Shown: positions 1 through 6,717 of the stretch, one piece after another
How the letters are laid out: each line of letters opens with the position of its first letter
How positions within the stretch are numbered: the stretch's first letter is position 1
Assembly: GCA_011391855.1 (NCBI GenBank)
Contig: JAABPT010000009.1
Span: forward strand, 1-9,764
Reading direction: 5' to 3'
Length of the DNA: 9,764 nt
From: Burkholderiales bacterium
GTDB lineage: Bacteria; Pseudomonadota; Gammaproteobacteria; Burkholderiales; Burkholderiaceae_C
Program-made: the position numbers and the translations under genes
The notes under the pieces: generated by a model
The model's input: only the letters and a program-made list of their open reading frames with translations
Database searches by the model: none
Told to the model about the DNA's origin: nothing

Positions 1-273
1 TGGCGCGCGCTTCAGTTCCGCGATCTGCGACTCGGTCAGCGCCGGCGGTGGCTCGAGCAGCCAGCGCGTCAAGCCGGCAGCCACGGCGCCCGTGGCGCTG
101 AGCCAGATGGCGGCAAGCGCCAGCATCAGCACCAGCCAGCCCAGGGCGCGGCGCCGCGACATCAGCCGCGCGCCCACCCAGGCCAGCAGCAGAAACGGCA
201 CCGGCGGCAGCAGCAGGGCGGCCAGCAGCGGCTTCCAGGACTCGATGCCCAGCGTGAGGAAGAGCTCGTTCAC
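1..273 (-). CDS. YdcF/ElyC-like DUF218 membrane protein, N-terminal part (cut by window edge)
   Basis: Ninety-one codons are visible, read from a GTG at 271-273; the rest lies beyond position 1. The peptide has a hydrophobic segment at about residues 14-36, a basic turn with three arginines (RRR, 40-42), and a second hydrophobic segment at about 44-68. A Pro-rich stretch and the start of an amphipathic helix (LTESQIAELKRAP) follow. Two N-terminal membrane segments followed by a 'LT..QI..LK' lead-in to an extracytoplasmic domain is the layout of YdcF/ElyC/SanA-type DUF218 proteins, some of which act in envelope or peptidoglycan-precursor metabolism. The diagnostic DUF218 domain itself is not in the window, so the family call is inferred. 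The start lies 19 nt after the gcdH stop on the same strand, so co-transcription is possible. No clear Shine-Dalgarno sequence is visible before the GTG, and Met38 is a less likely alternative start. Confidence 0.55.
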   Translation of the reverse strand, partial: MNELFLTLGIESWKPLLAALLLPPVPFLLLAWVGARLMSRRRALGWLVLMLALAAIWLSATGAVAAGLTRWLLEPPPALTESQIAELKRAP

Positions 274-292
274 GCGGTGGCGCGCGCGGCGT

Positions 293-1489
293 TCAGAAGA
301 AGGCCTGCAGGCCCGTCTGGGCGCGGCCCAGGATCAGCGCATGCACGTCGTGCGTGCCTTCGTAGGTGTTCACCGTCTCCAGGTTGATCATGTGCCGGAT
401 GACGTGGTATTCGTCGTGGATGCCGTTGCCGCCGTGCATGTCGCGCGCCAGGCGGGCGATGTCCAGAGCCTTGCCGCAGCTGTTGCGCTTGATCAGGCTG
501 ATCATCTCAGGCGCTGCGCGGCCTTCGTCCAGCAGCCGGCCCACGCGCAGGCAGGCCTGCAGGCCCAGCGTGATCTCGGTCTGCATGTCGGCCAGCTTCT
601 TCTGGATGAGCTGGTTCTGGGCCAGCGGGCGGCCGAACTGCTGACGGTCCAGCGTGTACTGGCGTGCCGCGTGCCAGCAGAATTCGGCCGCACCCAAAGC
701 GCCCCAGGCGATGCCGAAGCGCGCCTTGTTCAGGCAGCCGAAAGGCCCCTTCAGCCCGTTCACCCCGGGCAGCAGGTTCTCGGCCGGCACGAACACGTCG
801 TCCATCACGATCTCGCCGGTGATACTGGCGCGCAGGCTCATCTTGCCTTCGATCTTGGGCGCGCTCAGGCCCTTCATGCCCTTGTCGAGGATGAAGCCGT
901 TGATGCTTTCCTGGCCGCCCGCCAAGCCGCGGGCATCTTCCTTCTTCGCCCAGACCACGAAGACGTCGGCGATGGGGCTGTTGGTGATCCACATCTTGCT
1001 GCCCTTGAGCAGGTAGCCACCGTCCACTGGTTTGGCGCGCGTCAGCATGCTGGCCGGGTCGCTGCCGTGGTTGGGTTCGGTGAGGCCGAAGCAGCCGACC
1101 CATTCGCCGGTGGCCAGCTTGGGCAGGTATTTCTGCCGCTGCGCGTCGCTGCCGTAGGCGTGGATGGGGTGCATCACCAGCGAGCTTTGCACGCTCATGG
1201 CGCTGCGGTAGCCGCTGTCCACGCGTTCGACCTCGCGCGCCACCAGGCCGTAGCAGACGTGGTTGAGGCCGGCGCAGCCATAGCCTTCGATGGTGCTGCC
1301 CAGCAGGCCGAGCTCGCCCATCTCGGTCATGATGCTGCGGTCGAAGGTCTCGTGGCGCGCGGCCATCAGCACCCGCGTCTGCAGGCGCTCCTGGCAGTAG
1401 GCGGCGGCGGCGTCGCGCACGGCGCGTTCGTCGCTGCTCAGCTGATCATCGAAGAAGAAAGGGTCATCCCAGGTGAACTTGGTCGACAT
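293..1489 (-). CDS. gcdH: Glutaryl-CoA dehydrogenase
   Basis: This 398-residue, full-length acyl-CoA dehydrogenase should use FAD to oxidise and decarboxylate glutaryl-CoA to crotonyl-CoA in the cytoplasm, a step of lysine, tryptophan and glutarate breakdown. The order is the usual one: N-terminal helical domain, beta domain with CFGLTEPNHGSD (residues 133-144), and C-terminal helical domain with QQFGRPLAQNQLIQKKLADM (283-302). Two features mark it as a glutaryl-CoA enzyme and not a generic acyl-CoA dehydrogenase. The first is the arginine in SGYRSAMSVQSSL (Arg95, equivalent to human Arg94). The second is the terminal TYEGTHDVHALILGRA motif, whose Glu377 is the catalytic base (human Glu370). 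The ATG at 1487-1489 is preceded by GGAGA (1498-1502, minus strand) about 8 nt upstream. It is divergent from msrA, and a YdcF-like gene follows. No LysR regulator or CoA-transferase, its frequent neighbours, is visible here. Confidence 0.96.
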   Translation of the reverse strand: MSTKFTWDDPFFFDDQLSSDERAVRDAAAAYCQERLQTRVLMAARHETFDRSIMTEMGELGLLGSTIEGYGCAGLNHVCYGLVAREVERVDSGYRSAMSVQSSLVMHPIHAYGSDAQRQKYLPKLATGEWVGCFGLTEPNHGSDPASMLTRAKPVDGGYLLKGSKMWITNSPIADVFVVWAKKEDARGLAGGQESINGFILDKGMKGLSAPKIEGKMSLRASITGEIVMDDVFVPAENLLPGVNGLKGPFGCLNKARFGIAWGALGAAEFCWHAARQYTLDRQQFGRPLAQNQLIQKKLADMQTEITLGLQACLRVGRLLDEGRAAPEMISLIKRNSCGKALDIARLARDMHGGNGIHDEYHVIRHMINLETVNTYEGTHDVHALILGRAQTGLQAFF

Positions 1490-1581
1490 GGCGGCGGTCT
1501 CCGGATAATCCTGGCGAGTGTAAGGAGTCGAGAGTGAGCACGGGCGCGGGCGCGTCGCGCAGCCTCAGGCCACCCTGCCAC

Positions 1582-1587
1582 AAGGAG
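1582..1587 (+). promoter_or_regulatory. Ribosome binding site of msrA
   Basis: AAGGAG lies 7 nt before the GTG at 1595. It fixes the msrA start at that GTG and puts the catalytic Cys at residue 12. The divergent gap 1490-1594 between gcdH and msrA holds a GATAAT hexamer at 1504-1509 that resembles a -10 element, but no convincing -35 element is spaced to it. Confidence 0.7.
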
Positions 1588-1594
1588 CAGCATC

Positions 1595-2125
1595 GTGAAC
1601 CCTCAAGTCATCACCCTCGGCGGCGGCTGCTTCTGGTGCCTGGAGGCGGTGTACGAACTCGTCGACGGCGTCACCGCGGTCGAGAACGGCTATTGCAACG
1701 GCCCTGTCGTGAACCCCAGCTACGAACAGGTGTGCAGCGGCAGCACCGGCCACGCCGAGGTGGTGCGCGTGAGCTTCGACGCCGACCGCATTGCCCTGCA
1801 CGAGGTGCTGGAGATCTTCTTCAACATCCACGACCCGACCACGCTGAACCGCCAGGGCAACGATATCGGCACGCAGTACCGCAGCGGCATCTACTGGCAC
1901 GAACCGGCGCAGGAGGCCGTGGTGCGCGAGGTGGTGGCGCAGGCCAATGCCGCCCTGGGCGGGCGCGTCGTCACCGAAGTGCAGCCTCTGGCCAACTATT
2001 CGCGCGCCGAGGACTATCACCAACACTATTTCGCCAACCACCCCGGCCAGGGTTACTGCGCCTTCGTGGTGGCACCCAAGGTGGAGAAATTCCGTCGCAC
2101 CTTCAAGGCGCGGGTGAAGGCCTGA
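1595..2125 (+). CDS. msrA: Peptide-methionine (S)-S-oxide reductase MsrA
   Basis: This 176-residue protein should reduce methionine-S-sulfoxide in proteins and free methionine, repairing oxidative damage with thioredoxin as electron donor. The active-site GGGCFWC gives nucleophile Cys12 with Phe13 and Trp14 in the substrate pocket. TGHAE supplies Glu55, and NDIGTQYRS supplies Asp90 and Tyr95. These correspond to E. coli Cys51, Phe52, Trp53, Glu94, Asp129 and Tyr134. GQGYC near the end gives Tyr154 and the recycling Cys155 (E. coli Tyr197/Cys198). The extra C-terminal cysteine of the E. coli enzyme (Cys206) is absent. The usual GYSGG motif reads GYCNG (32-36), a variant that adds Cys34. The protein has no signal peptide, so it should be cytoplasmic. 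It stands alone, and its stop lies 30 nt from the stop of the convergent hypothetical pair. Confidence 0.96.
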   Translation: MNPQVITLGGGCFWCLEAVYELVDGVTAVENGYCNGPVVNPSYEQVCSGSTGHAEVVRVSFDADRIALHEVLEIFFNIHDPTTLNRQGNDIGTQYRSGIYWHEPAQEAVVREVVAQANAALGGRVVTEVQPLANYSRAEDYHQHYFANHPGQGYCAFVVAPKVEKFRRTFKARVKA

Positions 2126-2155
2126 CCGGCTGGACGGCGAGCGCGGGGTGCGGAT

Positions 2156-2482
2156 TCAGAGCGTGACGAAGCCACTGGCGTGGTCCAGGTCGGGGAAGAT
2201 CGAGTCGAGCCCGCGGCGCAGTTGCTGCCGGCGCTGGCGGTAGCCGGGGTCGGCGCCGCCGAGCACGGCGAAGACGGGCGCGCGCAGCAGCCACAGGTCC
2301 ACCGGTTCCTCGGCGCTGCGCACCTGGGTCTGCAGCCAGGCCGCGCCGGGAACGTCGGCCAGGGCCGTCATGAAGTCCAGCTTCAGGTTCACGAACGCGT
2401 GCCGCGCGGCCAGCCGCGCGCTGCGGTCGCCGGGCATGCCGCAGCCGGGGCTGTACTGGCGGGGTTCGGCCGACAGCATCAC
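2156..2482 (-). CDS. Small hypothetical protein, second gene of a coupled pair
   Basis: I do not recognise a domain in this 108-residue protein. It is soluble in character, with a Cys/Gly/Pro turn near the start (YSPGCGMPGDR, 10-20), a central Ala-rich helical part (22-60), the conserved-looking segment EEPVDLWLLRAPVFAVLGG (59-77), a basic stretch (82-90) and an acidic C-terminus with IFPDLD. There is no signal peptide or membrane segment. The GTG at 2480-2482 overlaps the upstream stop as GTGA, and an ATG directly after it (2477-2479) gives TGATG. Either way translation should be coupled to the upstream gene, and no separate Shine-Dalgarno sequence is seen. Codon use matches the neighbours, so this looks like a real resident gene. 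Pairs of this type probably occur in related Comamonadaceae, but that is from memory and unverified. Confidence 0.7.
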   Translation of the reverse strand: MMLSAEPRQYSPGCGMPGDRSARLAARHAFVNLKLDFMTALADVPGAAWLQTQVRSAEEPVDLWLLRAPVFAVLGGADPGYRQRRQQLRRGLDSIFPDLDHASGFVTL

Positions 2483-2910
2483 AGCGGCGCGAACTGCGAG
2501 CGTGGGGCCCGCGTCGGAAAGTGGCGATTCATGCGCGCCAACCGGTCTTCGGCCACGCTCTGGCTGTAGACCAGGCCGATGACGCGGTAGGCCTCGGCGC
2601 GCAGGTGCCAGAGCTCGCGCAGCGAGCGGGCGTCGGCAATGCGCTGGCGCAGCGCGCCGGCCGCGTCGGTGTCGATGTCGTCCAGCAGCGCCATGAAGTC
2701 GCCGCGCACGGCGTGCAAACGGTTGGAGGGTGGCGAGGCGTCCTGTGGCGCCGGCGCCAGCAGCCAGAACATGGCGCGTTGCCAGGGGCTGGCGGGCGAC
2801 TGGCGCAGGGAAGGGGGACAGACCTCGACGCGCAGGCTGCTTGGCGCGTCCAGCGTGGAGCGGCGGGACCAGCGGGGCCAGCGGGGCAATAGCGGCAACG
2901 ATTTCATCAT
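2479..2910 (-). CDS. Small hypothetical protein, first gene of a coupled pair
   Basis: I do not recognise the family. From the ATG at 2908-2910 it has 143 residues. It carries a Trp/Arg-rich N-terminus (PRWPRW, 9-14), a segment SPWQRAMFWLLAPAPQD (41-57) that is hydrophobic but too short for a confident membrane span, a mainly helical middle (about 67-128) with LRELWHLRAEAYRVIGL, and a basic end NRHFPTRAPRS (128-138). A GTG at 2928 would add six residues, and a second ATG follows at 2905-2907. None of these has a good Shine-Dalgarno sequence, so the exact start is uncertain. It is followed by the second small gene with a GTGA/TGATG overlap, so the two products are probably made together. It is divergent from the penicillin-acylase gene. 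Confidence 0.7.
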   Translation of the reverse strand: MMKSLPLLPRWPRWSRRSTLDAPSSLRVEVCPPSLRQSPASPWQRAMFWLLAPAPQDASPPSNRLHAVRGDFMALLDDIDTDAAGALRQRIADARSLRELWHLRAEAYRVIGLVYSQSVAEDRLARMNRHFPTRAPRSQFAPL

Positions 2911-2928
2911 GATCGTGATATCGGACAC

Positions 2929-3098
2929 ACCCTGTTGAACCTGAGCCCTATCGTGGCGCGGTCCGGTTTCGGCAAGGGTCCGAACAAAGGCCGGTTGCGC
3001 GGCCTGTTCACGGCCGTGTCACGGCAACGGCACAGGGCGAGTCCGCGCTTCGCGGCGCGTTAGGCTTGCGACCCTGGCGCTTGCACGAGGAGAACGTT
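2929..3098. promoter_or_regulatory. Divergent intergenic region, hypothetical pair / acylase
   Basis: This gap must hold the promoters for both flanking units. On the minus strand a TTGCCG with a 17-nt spacer to GATAGG could be a weak sigma-70 promoter for the hypothetical pair. On the plus strand I see no convincing hexamer pair. It also contains a perfect 10-bp palindrome CACGGCCGTG (3009-3018) and a short hairpin CCGCG-CTT-CGCGG in the acylase leader. None of these can be tied to a known regulator from sequence alone. Confidence 0.3.
3087..3092 (+). promoter_or_regulatory. Ribosome binding site that decides the acylase start
   Basis: GAGGAG lies 6 nt before the GTG at 3099-3101. It favours that GTG over an upstream in-frame start at 3066, which would add 11 residues in front of the basic n-region of the membrane anchor. 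Confidence 0.75.
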
Positions 3099-5528
3099 GT
3101 GAAAAGATGGCTCAAGACGGCAGCCTGGGTGGCCTTGCTGCTGGTGACCGCGATCGTGGCGGCCGCCGCCTGGTACGCGCAGCGGGCCTTGCCGCAAACC
3201 GACGGGCAGGTCACGCTGAAGGGCGTGGCCGCTGAACTGCGCATCGAGCGCGACGAGCATGGCATTCCCACCGTTCGCGCCGGCAACGCACACGATGCTT
3301 CTTTCGGTCTGGGCGTGGCGCATGCGCAAGACCGGCTGTGGCAGATGGAAACCCACCGCCGCATTGGCGCCGGCCGGCTGGCCGAGGTGTTCGGCGCCAG
3401 CGCGCTGGAGACCGACCGCTTCCTGCGCGCTTTGGGCGTGCGCCGCGCCGCCGCGGTGCAATGGCAGGTGCTCGACGCCGAGTCGCGGGCTGCCCTGCAG
3501 GCCTATGCCGACGGCGTGAATGCCGTGTTGCGCCAGGCCCTGCAAGCGCGGCCGCCGGAATTCGTGATCCTGGGCATCGAGCCCGAACCCTGGCACCCCG
3601 TGGACAGCCTCGCCTGGGCCATCATGATGGCCTGGGACCTGGGCGCGAACTGGAATACCGAACTGCTGCGCCTGCGGCTGGCGCTGCAGATGCCGGTAGG
3701 GCGCATCAACGAATTGCTGCCCGCCTACCCGGGCGAGACGCTGCCGCGCACCGCCGACTACGCGGCGCTGTTCCGCGGCCTGAAGCTGGACGCGGGTGCA
3801 GTGCAGACGGCCTGGCAACGGTTGCCGGAGATTGCACCGCCTTCTGGCGTGGAAGGCGTGGGCTCCAACAACTGGGTCGTGGCCGGGTCGCACACCACCA
3901 CCGGCGCGCCGCTGCTGGCCAACGACCCGCACCTGAAGCTCAGCTCGCCGGCCCTGTGGTACTTCGCGCGCCTGGAGGCACCGGGCCTGAAGGTGGCCGG
4001 CGCCACCTTGCCCGGGCTGCCGGGCGTGGTGATGGGGCAGAACGAGCACATCGCCTGGGGCTTCACCAATACCGCGCCCGACGTGCAGGACCTGTATATC
4101 GAACAGATCAAGCCCGGCGATCCCTCGATGTACCGCACCCCCGAAGGCTGGGCGGCATTCGAGACGGCGGCCGAGGTGATCAAGGTGAAGGGTCAGCCCG
4201 ACGTACCGTTCACGCACCGGCGCACGCGGCACGGGCCGGTGATCTCAGACGCCGGCACCACCGCCGACGTGCTGGGCCCGCGCGCGCAGCCGGCCTACGC
4301 GCTGGCGCTGCGCTGGACGGCGCTGGACGCCGATGCAGCGCTGCTGTCGGCCAGCCTGGCCATGCAGCAGGCCACCTCGGTGCAGGGCTTCTTCGACGCC
4401 ACGCGCGGCTGGAGCGCCCCCATGCAGAACATGGTGGTGGCCGACCGCGCCGGTCGCATCGGCGTGGTGTCACCGGGTCGCGTGCCGGTGCGCCAGCCGG
4501 GCAACGACCTGCACGGCCTGGTGCCCGCGCCCGGCTGGGAGGCGCGCTACGACTGGGCCGGCTGGGTGCCTGTCGACGAGACGCCGCGCGAGGCCGACCC
4601 CGCGCGCGGCTGGATCGCCACCGCCAACCAGCGCGTCACGGCGTCGGACTACCCGCACTACATCACCAGCGAATGGGCGCTGCCGTACCGGCAGCAGCGC
4701 ATCGAGCAACTGCTGCGCGCGCGGCGCCAGCATTCGATCGACGACCTGGCGGCGATGCAGGCCGACGAACAGTCTCTGGCCGCGCAGGTGCTGCTGCCGT
4801 GGCTGCAGAAGACCGAATCGACGCATCCGCTGGCCGCGGCAGCACGCGAGCAGCTGAAGGGCTTCGACGGCACCATGGCGGCCGACCGCGCCGCCCCGCT
4901 CATCTTCTGGGCCTGGCAGCGCCAGTTGGCGCGCGGCATCTTCCAGGACGACACCGGCGCCGAGCTGTGGGAGAAGTCGCTGGCCACGCGCACTTTCCAG
5001 GATGCGCTGGAAAACGTGCTCGCCCGCGACGACGCCGGCTGGTGCGACGACCGCGCCACGCCAGTGGCGGAAAACTGCGCCATGCAAAGCGACGCCGCGC
5101 TGGCGCGGGCGCTGGACGAACTGCAGGCGCGCTTTGGCGCCGACGTGGCCCAGTGGCAGTGGGGCGGGGCCCACCAGGCGCGGTCGGAACACCGGCCGTT
5201 CAGCCGCGTCAAGGCGCTGGCGCCCTGGTTCGAGCAGCGTGTGCCGGTGGGCGGCGACACCCACACCGTGAATGCCGCCCGCGTGGGCCTGCGCCCCGAC
5301 GCCACCACCGGCGAGCTGTATCTGCACGAGCATGGCGCCAGCCTGCGCGCCGTCTACGACCTGGGCGACCCGGCGCAGTCGCGCTTCATGCATTCCACTG
5401 GGCAGAGCGGCATCGTCTTCTCGCCGCTGTTCCGCCATTTCGTGCAGCCCTGGGCCGACGTGCAGTACGTGCCGGTGTGGCCCCGTGGTGCGCCGGAACA
5501 AGTGCTGGTGGTGAAGCCCGGCCCCTGA
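3099..5528 (+). CDS. Penicillin acylase family (S45) Ntn-hydrolase precursor
   Basis: This 809-residue precursor belongs to the self-cleaving N-terminal-nucleophile amidases that include penicillin G acylase, cephalosporin/aculeacin acylases and AHL acylases such as PvdQ. Residues 1-28 form a basic n-region (MKRWLK) plus one hydrophobic span with no obvious signal-peptidase site, so it is probably a periplasm-facing anchored protein. The alpha part includes ELRIERDEHGIPTVRA and FGLGVAHAQDRLWQME. The autoprocessing site is GVGSNNWVVAGS, where Ser256 would become residue 1 of the beta chain. At beta position 23 there is His278 (ANDPHL), as in PvdQ and cephalosporin acylases, where penicillin G acylase has Gln. 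Asn510 in ATANQR fits the oxyanion-hole Asn. GGDTHTVN (718-725) and STGQSG (766-771) are typical of the family's C-terminal part. The true substrate (beta-lactam side chain, acyl-homoserine lactone or another amide) cannot be read from the sequence. The gene stands alone and ends 40 nt from the stop of the convergent lexA operon. Confidence 0.93.
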   Translation: MKRWLKTAAWVALLLVTAIVAAAAWYAQRALPQTDGQVTLKGVAAELRIERDEHGIPTVRAGNAHDASFGLGVAHAQDRLWQMETHRRIGAGRLAEVFGASALETDRFLRALGVRRAAAVQWQVLDAESRAALQAYADGVNAVLRQALQARPPEFVILGIEPEPWHPVDSLAWAIMMAWDLGANWNTELLRLRLALQMPVGRINELLPAYPGETLPRTADYAALFRGLKLDAGAVQTAWQRLPEIAPPSGVEGVGSNNWVVAGSHTTTGAPLLANDPHLKLSSPALWYFARLEAPGLKVAGATLPGLPGVVMGQNEHIAWGFTNTAPDVQDLYIEQIKPGDPSMYRTPEGWAAFETAAEVIKVKGQPDVPFTHRRTRHGPVISDAGTTADVLGPRAQPAYALALRWTALDADAALLSASLAMQQATSVQGFFDATRGWSAPMQNMVVADRAGRIGVVSPGRVPVRQPGNDLHGLVPAPGWEARYDWAGWVPVDETPREADPARGWIATANQRVTASDYPHYITSEWALPYRQQRIEQLLRARRQHSIDDLAAMQADEQSLAAQVLLPWLQKTESTHPLAAAAREQLKGFDGTMAADRAAPLIFWAWQRQLARGIFQDDTGAELWEKSLATRTFQDALENVLARDDAGWCDDRATPVAENCAMQSDAALARALDELQARFGADVAQWQWGGAHQARSEHRPFSRVKALAPWFEQRVPVGGDTHTVNAARVGLRPDATTGELYLHEHGASLRAVYDLGDPAQSRFMHSTGQSGIVFSPLFRHFVQPWADVQYVPVWPRGAPEQVLVVKPGP

Positions 5529-5535
5529 GGCAACG

Positions 5536-5558
5536 CCGGCCGCGTGGCGCCGCGCCGG
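5536..5558. terminator. Possible bidirectional hairpin between convergent genes
   Basis: Within the 40-nt gap between the acylase stop and the Cdd1-like gene stop, CCGGCCGCG and CGCGCCGG can pair, giving an 8-bp stem with one bulged C around a 6-nt loop. There is no T tract on either side. In DNA this GC-rich such pairing is common by chance, so this is a weak candidate. Confidence 0.25.
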
Positions 5559-5568
5559 GTGCTTGCGG

Positions 5569-5958
5569 CTACACCGCGCCGTAGCGTGCCTTGCGCGCCG
5601 CCGTGTAGGCCCACCAGGGCCGCGGCTCGGCGCCGCGCATGAATTCGACGGCAGCGATGAAGGTGTCCAGCACGCAGGGGTCCTGGCGTTTTCCAGTGAC
5701 TTGGCACAGCTGCTGGTAGAGCTGGAAGGCGTCGCGCGGCACCAGTTCGGCCGGGTGCTGCACGCCGATGGAGCGCAGGTCGGCGGCGATCGATGGGCCG
5801 ATATTGGGCAGCTGCTCGAGCTGCTGGCATTCGGCGGCGGTGCGCGCCTTGCGTGGAGGCAGGGCGCGCGGTGGGCGCTTGGAAGCGTCGGGCAAGGGCC
5901 GCGCGGCGTGTTCGCGGCGCTCGGGCGGCAGGGGGGCGAGCATGGCGGCCTCGGTCAC
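5569..5958 (-). CDS. Helix-hairpin-helix Cdd1-type protein ('mitomycin resistance'/pathogenicity locus family)
   Basis: This 129-residue protein has a basic, Pro-rich N-terminus (1-40) followed by a compact C-terminal domain. That domain begins with a helix-hairpin-helix, LPNIGPSIAADLRSIGV (50-66). It continues with the segments LYQQLCQVTGKRQDPCVLDTF (80-100) and PRPWWAYTAARK (113-123), which I recognise as the Cdd1 family (often annotated 'pathogenicity locus' or 'mitomycin resistance protein'). The helix-hairpin-helix implies non-specific DNA binding; the biochemical role is not established. The GTG at 5956-5958 overlaps the lexA stop as GTGA, so it is co-transcribed and probably translationally coupled with lexA. 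An ATG at 5941-5943 preceded by GAGG is an alternative start, five residues shorter. Its place downstream of LexA-controlled lexA predicts induction after DNA damage, an inference from position only. Confidence 0.85.
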   Translation of the reverse strand: MTEAAMLAPLPPERREHAARPLPDASKRPPRALPPRKARTAAECQQLEQLPNIGPSIAADLRSIGVQHPAELVPRDAFQLYQQLCQVTGKRQDPCVLDTFIAAVEFMRGAEPRPWWAYTAARKARYGAV

Positions 5959-6653
5959 ATCAGCATGGTGTTGCGGATGAGCCCGACGGCAATGCCTTCG
6001 AGCTCGAAGTCGGTGGCGTCCGGCGGCACCACGAGGGTCTGGAAGTCGGGGTTCTCGGGGATCAACTCGATGCCGGCCTTGGTGCGGCGCAGCCGCTTCA
6101 CGGTGACGTCGTCACCCAGCCGGGCCACCACGATCTGCCCGTTCTTGGCGTCCTTGGCCTTCTGCACGGCGAGCAGGTCGCCGTCCATGATGCCGGCGTC
6201 GCGCATGCTCATGCCGCGCACCTTGAGCAGGTAGTCGGGCCGGCGCGGGAACATGGACGCTTCCATGAGGTAGGTCTGGTCGATGTGCTCCTGCGCCAGG
6301 ATCGGGCTGCCAGCCGCTACCCGGCCCACCAGCGGCAGCGTGAGCTGGGCCATGGCCGGCAGCGGCAGCAGGTACTGCTTGCCGAAGGGCGCCAGGCGCG
6401 CCTCGTTGAGCGCACGCAATGTGTCAGACTTCAAGCGGATGCCGCGCGAGGTGCCGCCCACCAGTTCGATGACGCCCTTGCGGGCCAGCGCTTGCAGGTG
6501 CTCTTCGGCGGCATTGGCCGACTTGAAGCCCAGTTCGGCGGCGATTTCGGCGCGCGTGGGCGGCGCGCCGGTGCGTTCGATGGCGCTTTGCACCAGATCC
6601 AGGATCTGCTGCTGGCGCGCGGTGAGCTTGGGGCTGTCTTCCATGGCTTGCAT
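5955..6653 (-). CDS. lexA: LexA repressor
   Basis: This 232-residue protein is the SOS repressor. It binds CTG-N10-CAG operators and, when RecA is activated on single-stranded DNA, cleaves itself. The N-terminal winged-helix part (about 8-75) includes LTARQQQILDLVQ and PPTRAEIAAELGFKSANAAE. The cleavage bond is Ala114-Gly115 in VGRVAAGSPI. The catalytic pair is Ser149 (VRGMSMRDAG) and Lys186 (DDVTVKRL). All of these sit exactly 30 residues beyond E. coli Ala84-Gly85, Ser119 and Lys156. The 30 extra residues fall before the cleavage site, mostly in the linker (about 72-104), as I would expect of LexA from this group. The start ATG at 6651-6653 has only a weak TGGAAA upstream. A second ATG three codons later lacks a ribosome site. 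Two LexA boxes directly upstream imply autoregulation. The next gene overlaps its stop codon. Confidence 0.97.
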   Translation of the reverse strand: MQAMEDSPKLTARQQQILDLVQSAIERTGAPPTRAEIAAELGFKSANAAEEHLQALARKGVIELVGGTSRGIRLKSDTLRALNEARLAPFGKQYLLPLPAMAQLTLPLVGRVAAGSPILAQEHIDQTYLMEASMFPRRPDYLLKVRGMSMRDAGIMDGDLLAVQKAKDAKNGQIVVARLGDDVTVKRLRRTKAGIELIPENPDFQTLVVPPDATDFELEGIAVGLIRNTMLM

Positions 6654-6665
6654 CGGTTTCCAGGC

Positions 6666-6681
6666 CTGGGTGTTTATCCAG
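6666..6681. promoter_or_regulatory. LexA box 2 (lexA-proximal SOS operator)
   Basis: On the minus strand this reads CTGGATAAACACCCAG, a perfect CTG-N10-CAG frame. It is close to the proximal E. coli lexA operator, which as I recall it reads CTGTATATACACCCAG. It lies 12 nt before the lexA ATG and probably just downstream of the transcription start. Confidence 0.88.
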
Positions 6682-6684
6682 TGA

Positions 6685-6700
6685 CTGTATTTTCATCCAG
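6685..6700. promoter_or_regulatory. LexA box 1 (distal SOS operator)
   Basis: On the minus strand this reads CTGGATGAAAATACAG, again CTG-N10-CAG with an A/T-rich core. It is separated from box 2 by only 3 bp (centres 19 bp apart), slightly tighter than the E. coli lexA pair. It ends 11 nt before the asparaginase ATG on the plus strand, so bound LexA could also block that gene. Confidence 0.9.
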
Positions 6701-6717
6701 AAAGCGAGCAAATGCAA
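6689..6717 (-). promoter_or_regulatory. Probable lexA promoter
   Basis: On the minus strand TTGCAT (6717-6712) is followed after 17 nt by GAAAAT (6694-6689), matching sigma-70 elements at 3 and 4 of 6 positions. The -10 element lies inside LexA box 1, the expected arrangement for an autorepressed promoter. The -35 element would lie over the first two codons of the divergent asparaginase gene. The assignment is tentative. Confidence 0.4.

Noticed and set aside
92..1537. Long plus-strand open frame antisense to gcdH (481 codons)
   Set aside because: The opposite strand encodes a complete glutaryl-CoA dehydrogenase with all catalytic residues. The antisense product is a low-complexity Ala/Val/His/Gln protein with no recognisable motif, as expected from the GC-rich codon bias.
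2907..2918. Imperfect inverted repeat TCATGATCGTGA at the start of the hypothetical pair
   Set aside because: It has mismatched arms and overlaps the start codons, with no known consensus, so I do not call it an operator.
3009..3018. Perfect palindrome CACGGCCGTG upstream of the acylase gene as a possible operator
   Set aside because: Single 10-bp GC-rich palindrome without a second copy or a recognised regulator consensus; expected by chance in DNA of this composition.
3338..5584. Long plus-strand frame (748 codons) and the minus-strand frames at 3060-4232 and 4470-5501 over the acylase gene
   Set aside because: All overlap the motif-rich acylase coding frame and give Arg/Ala/Gly-rich or His/Val/Gln-rich translations typical of shadow frames.
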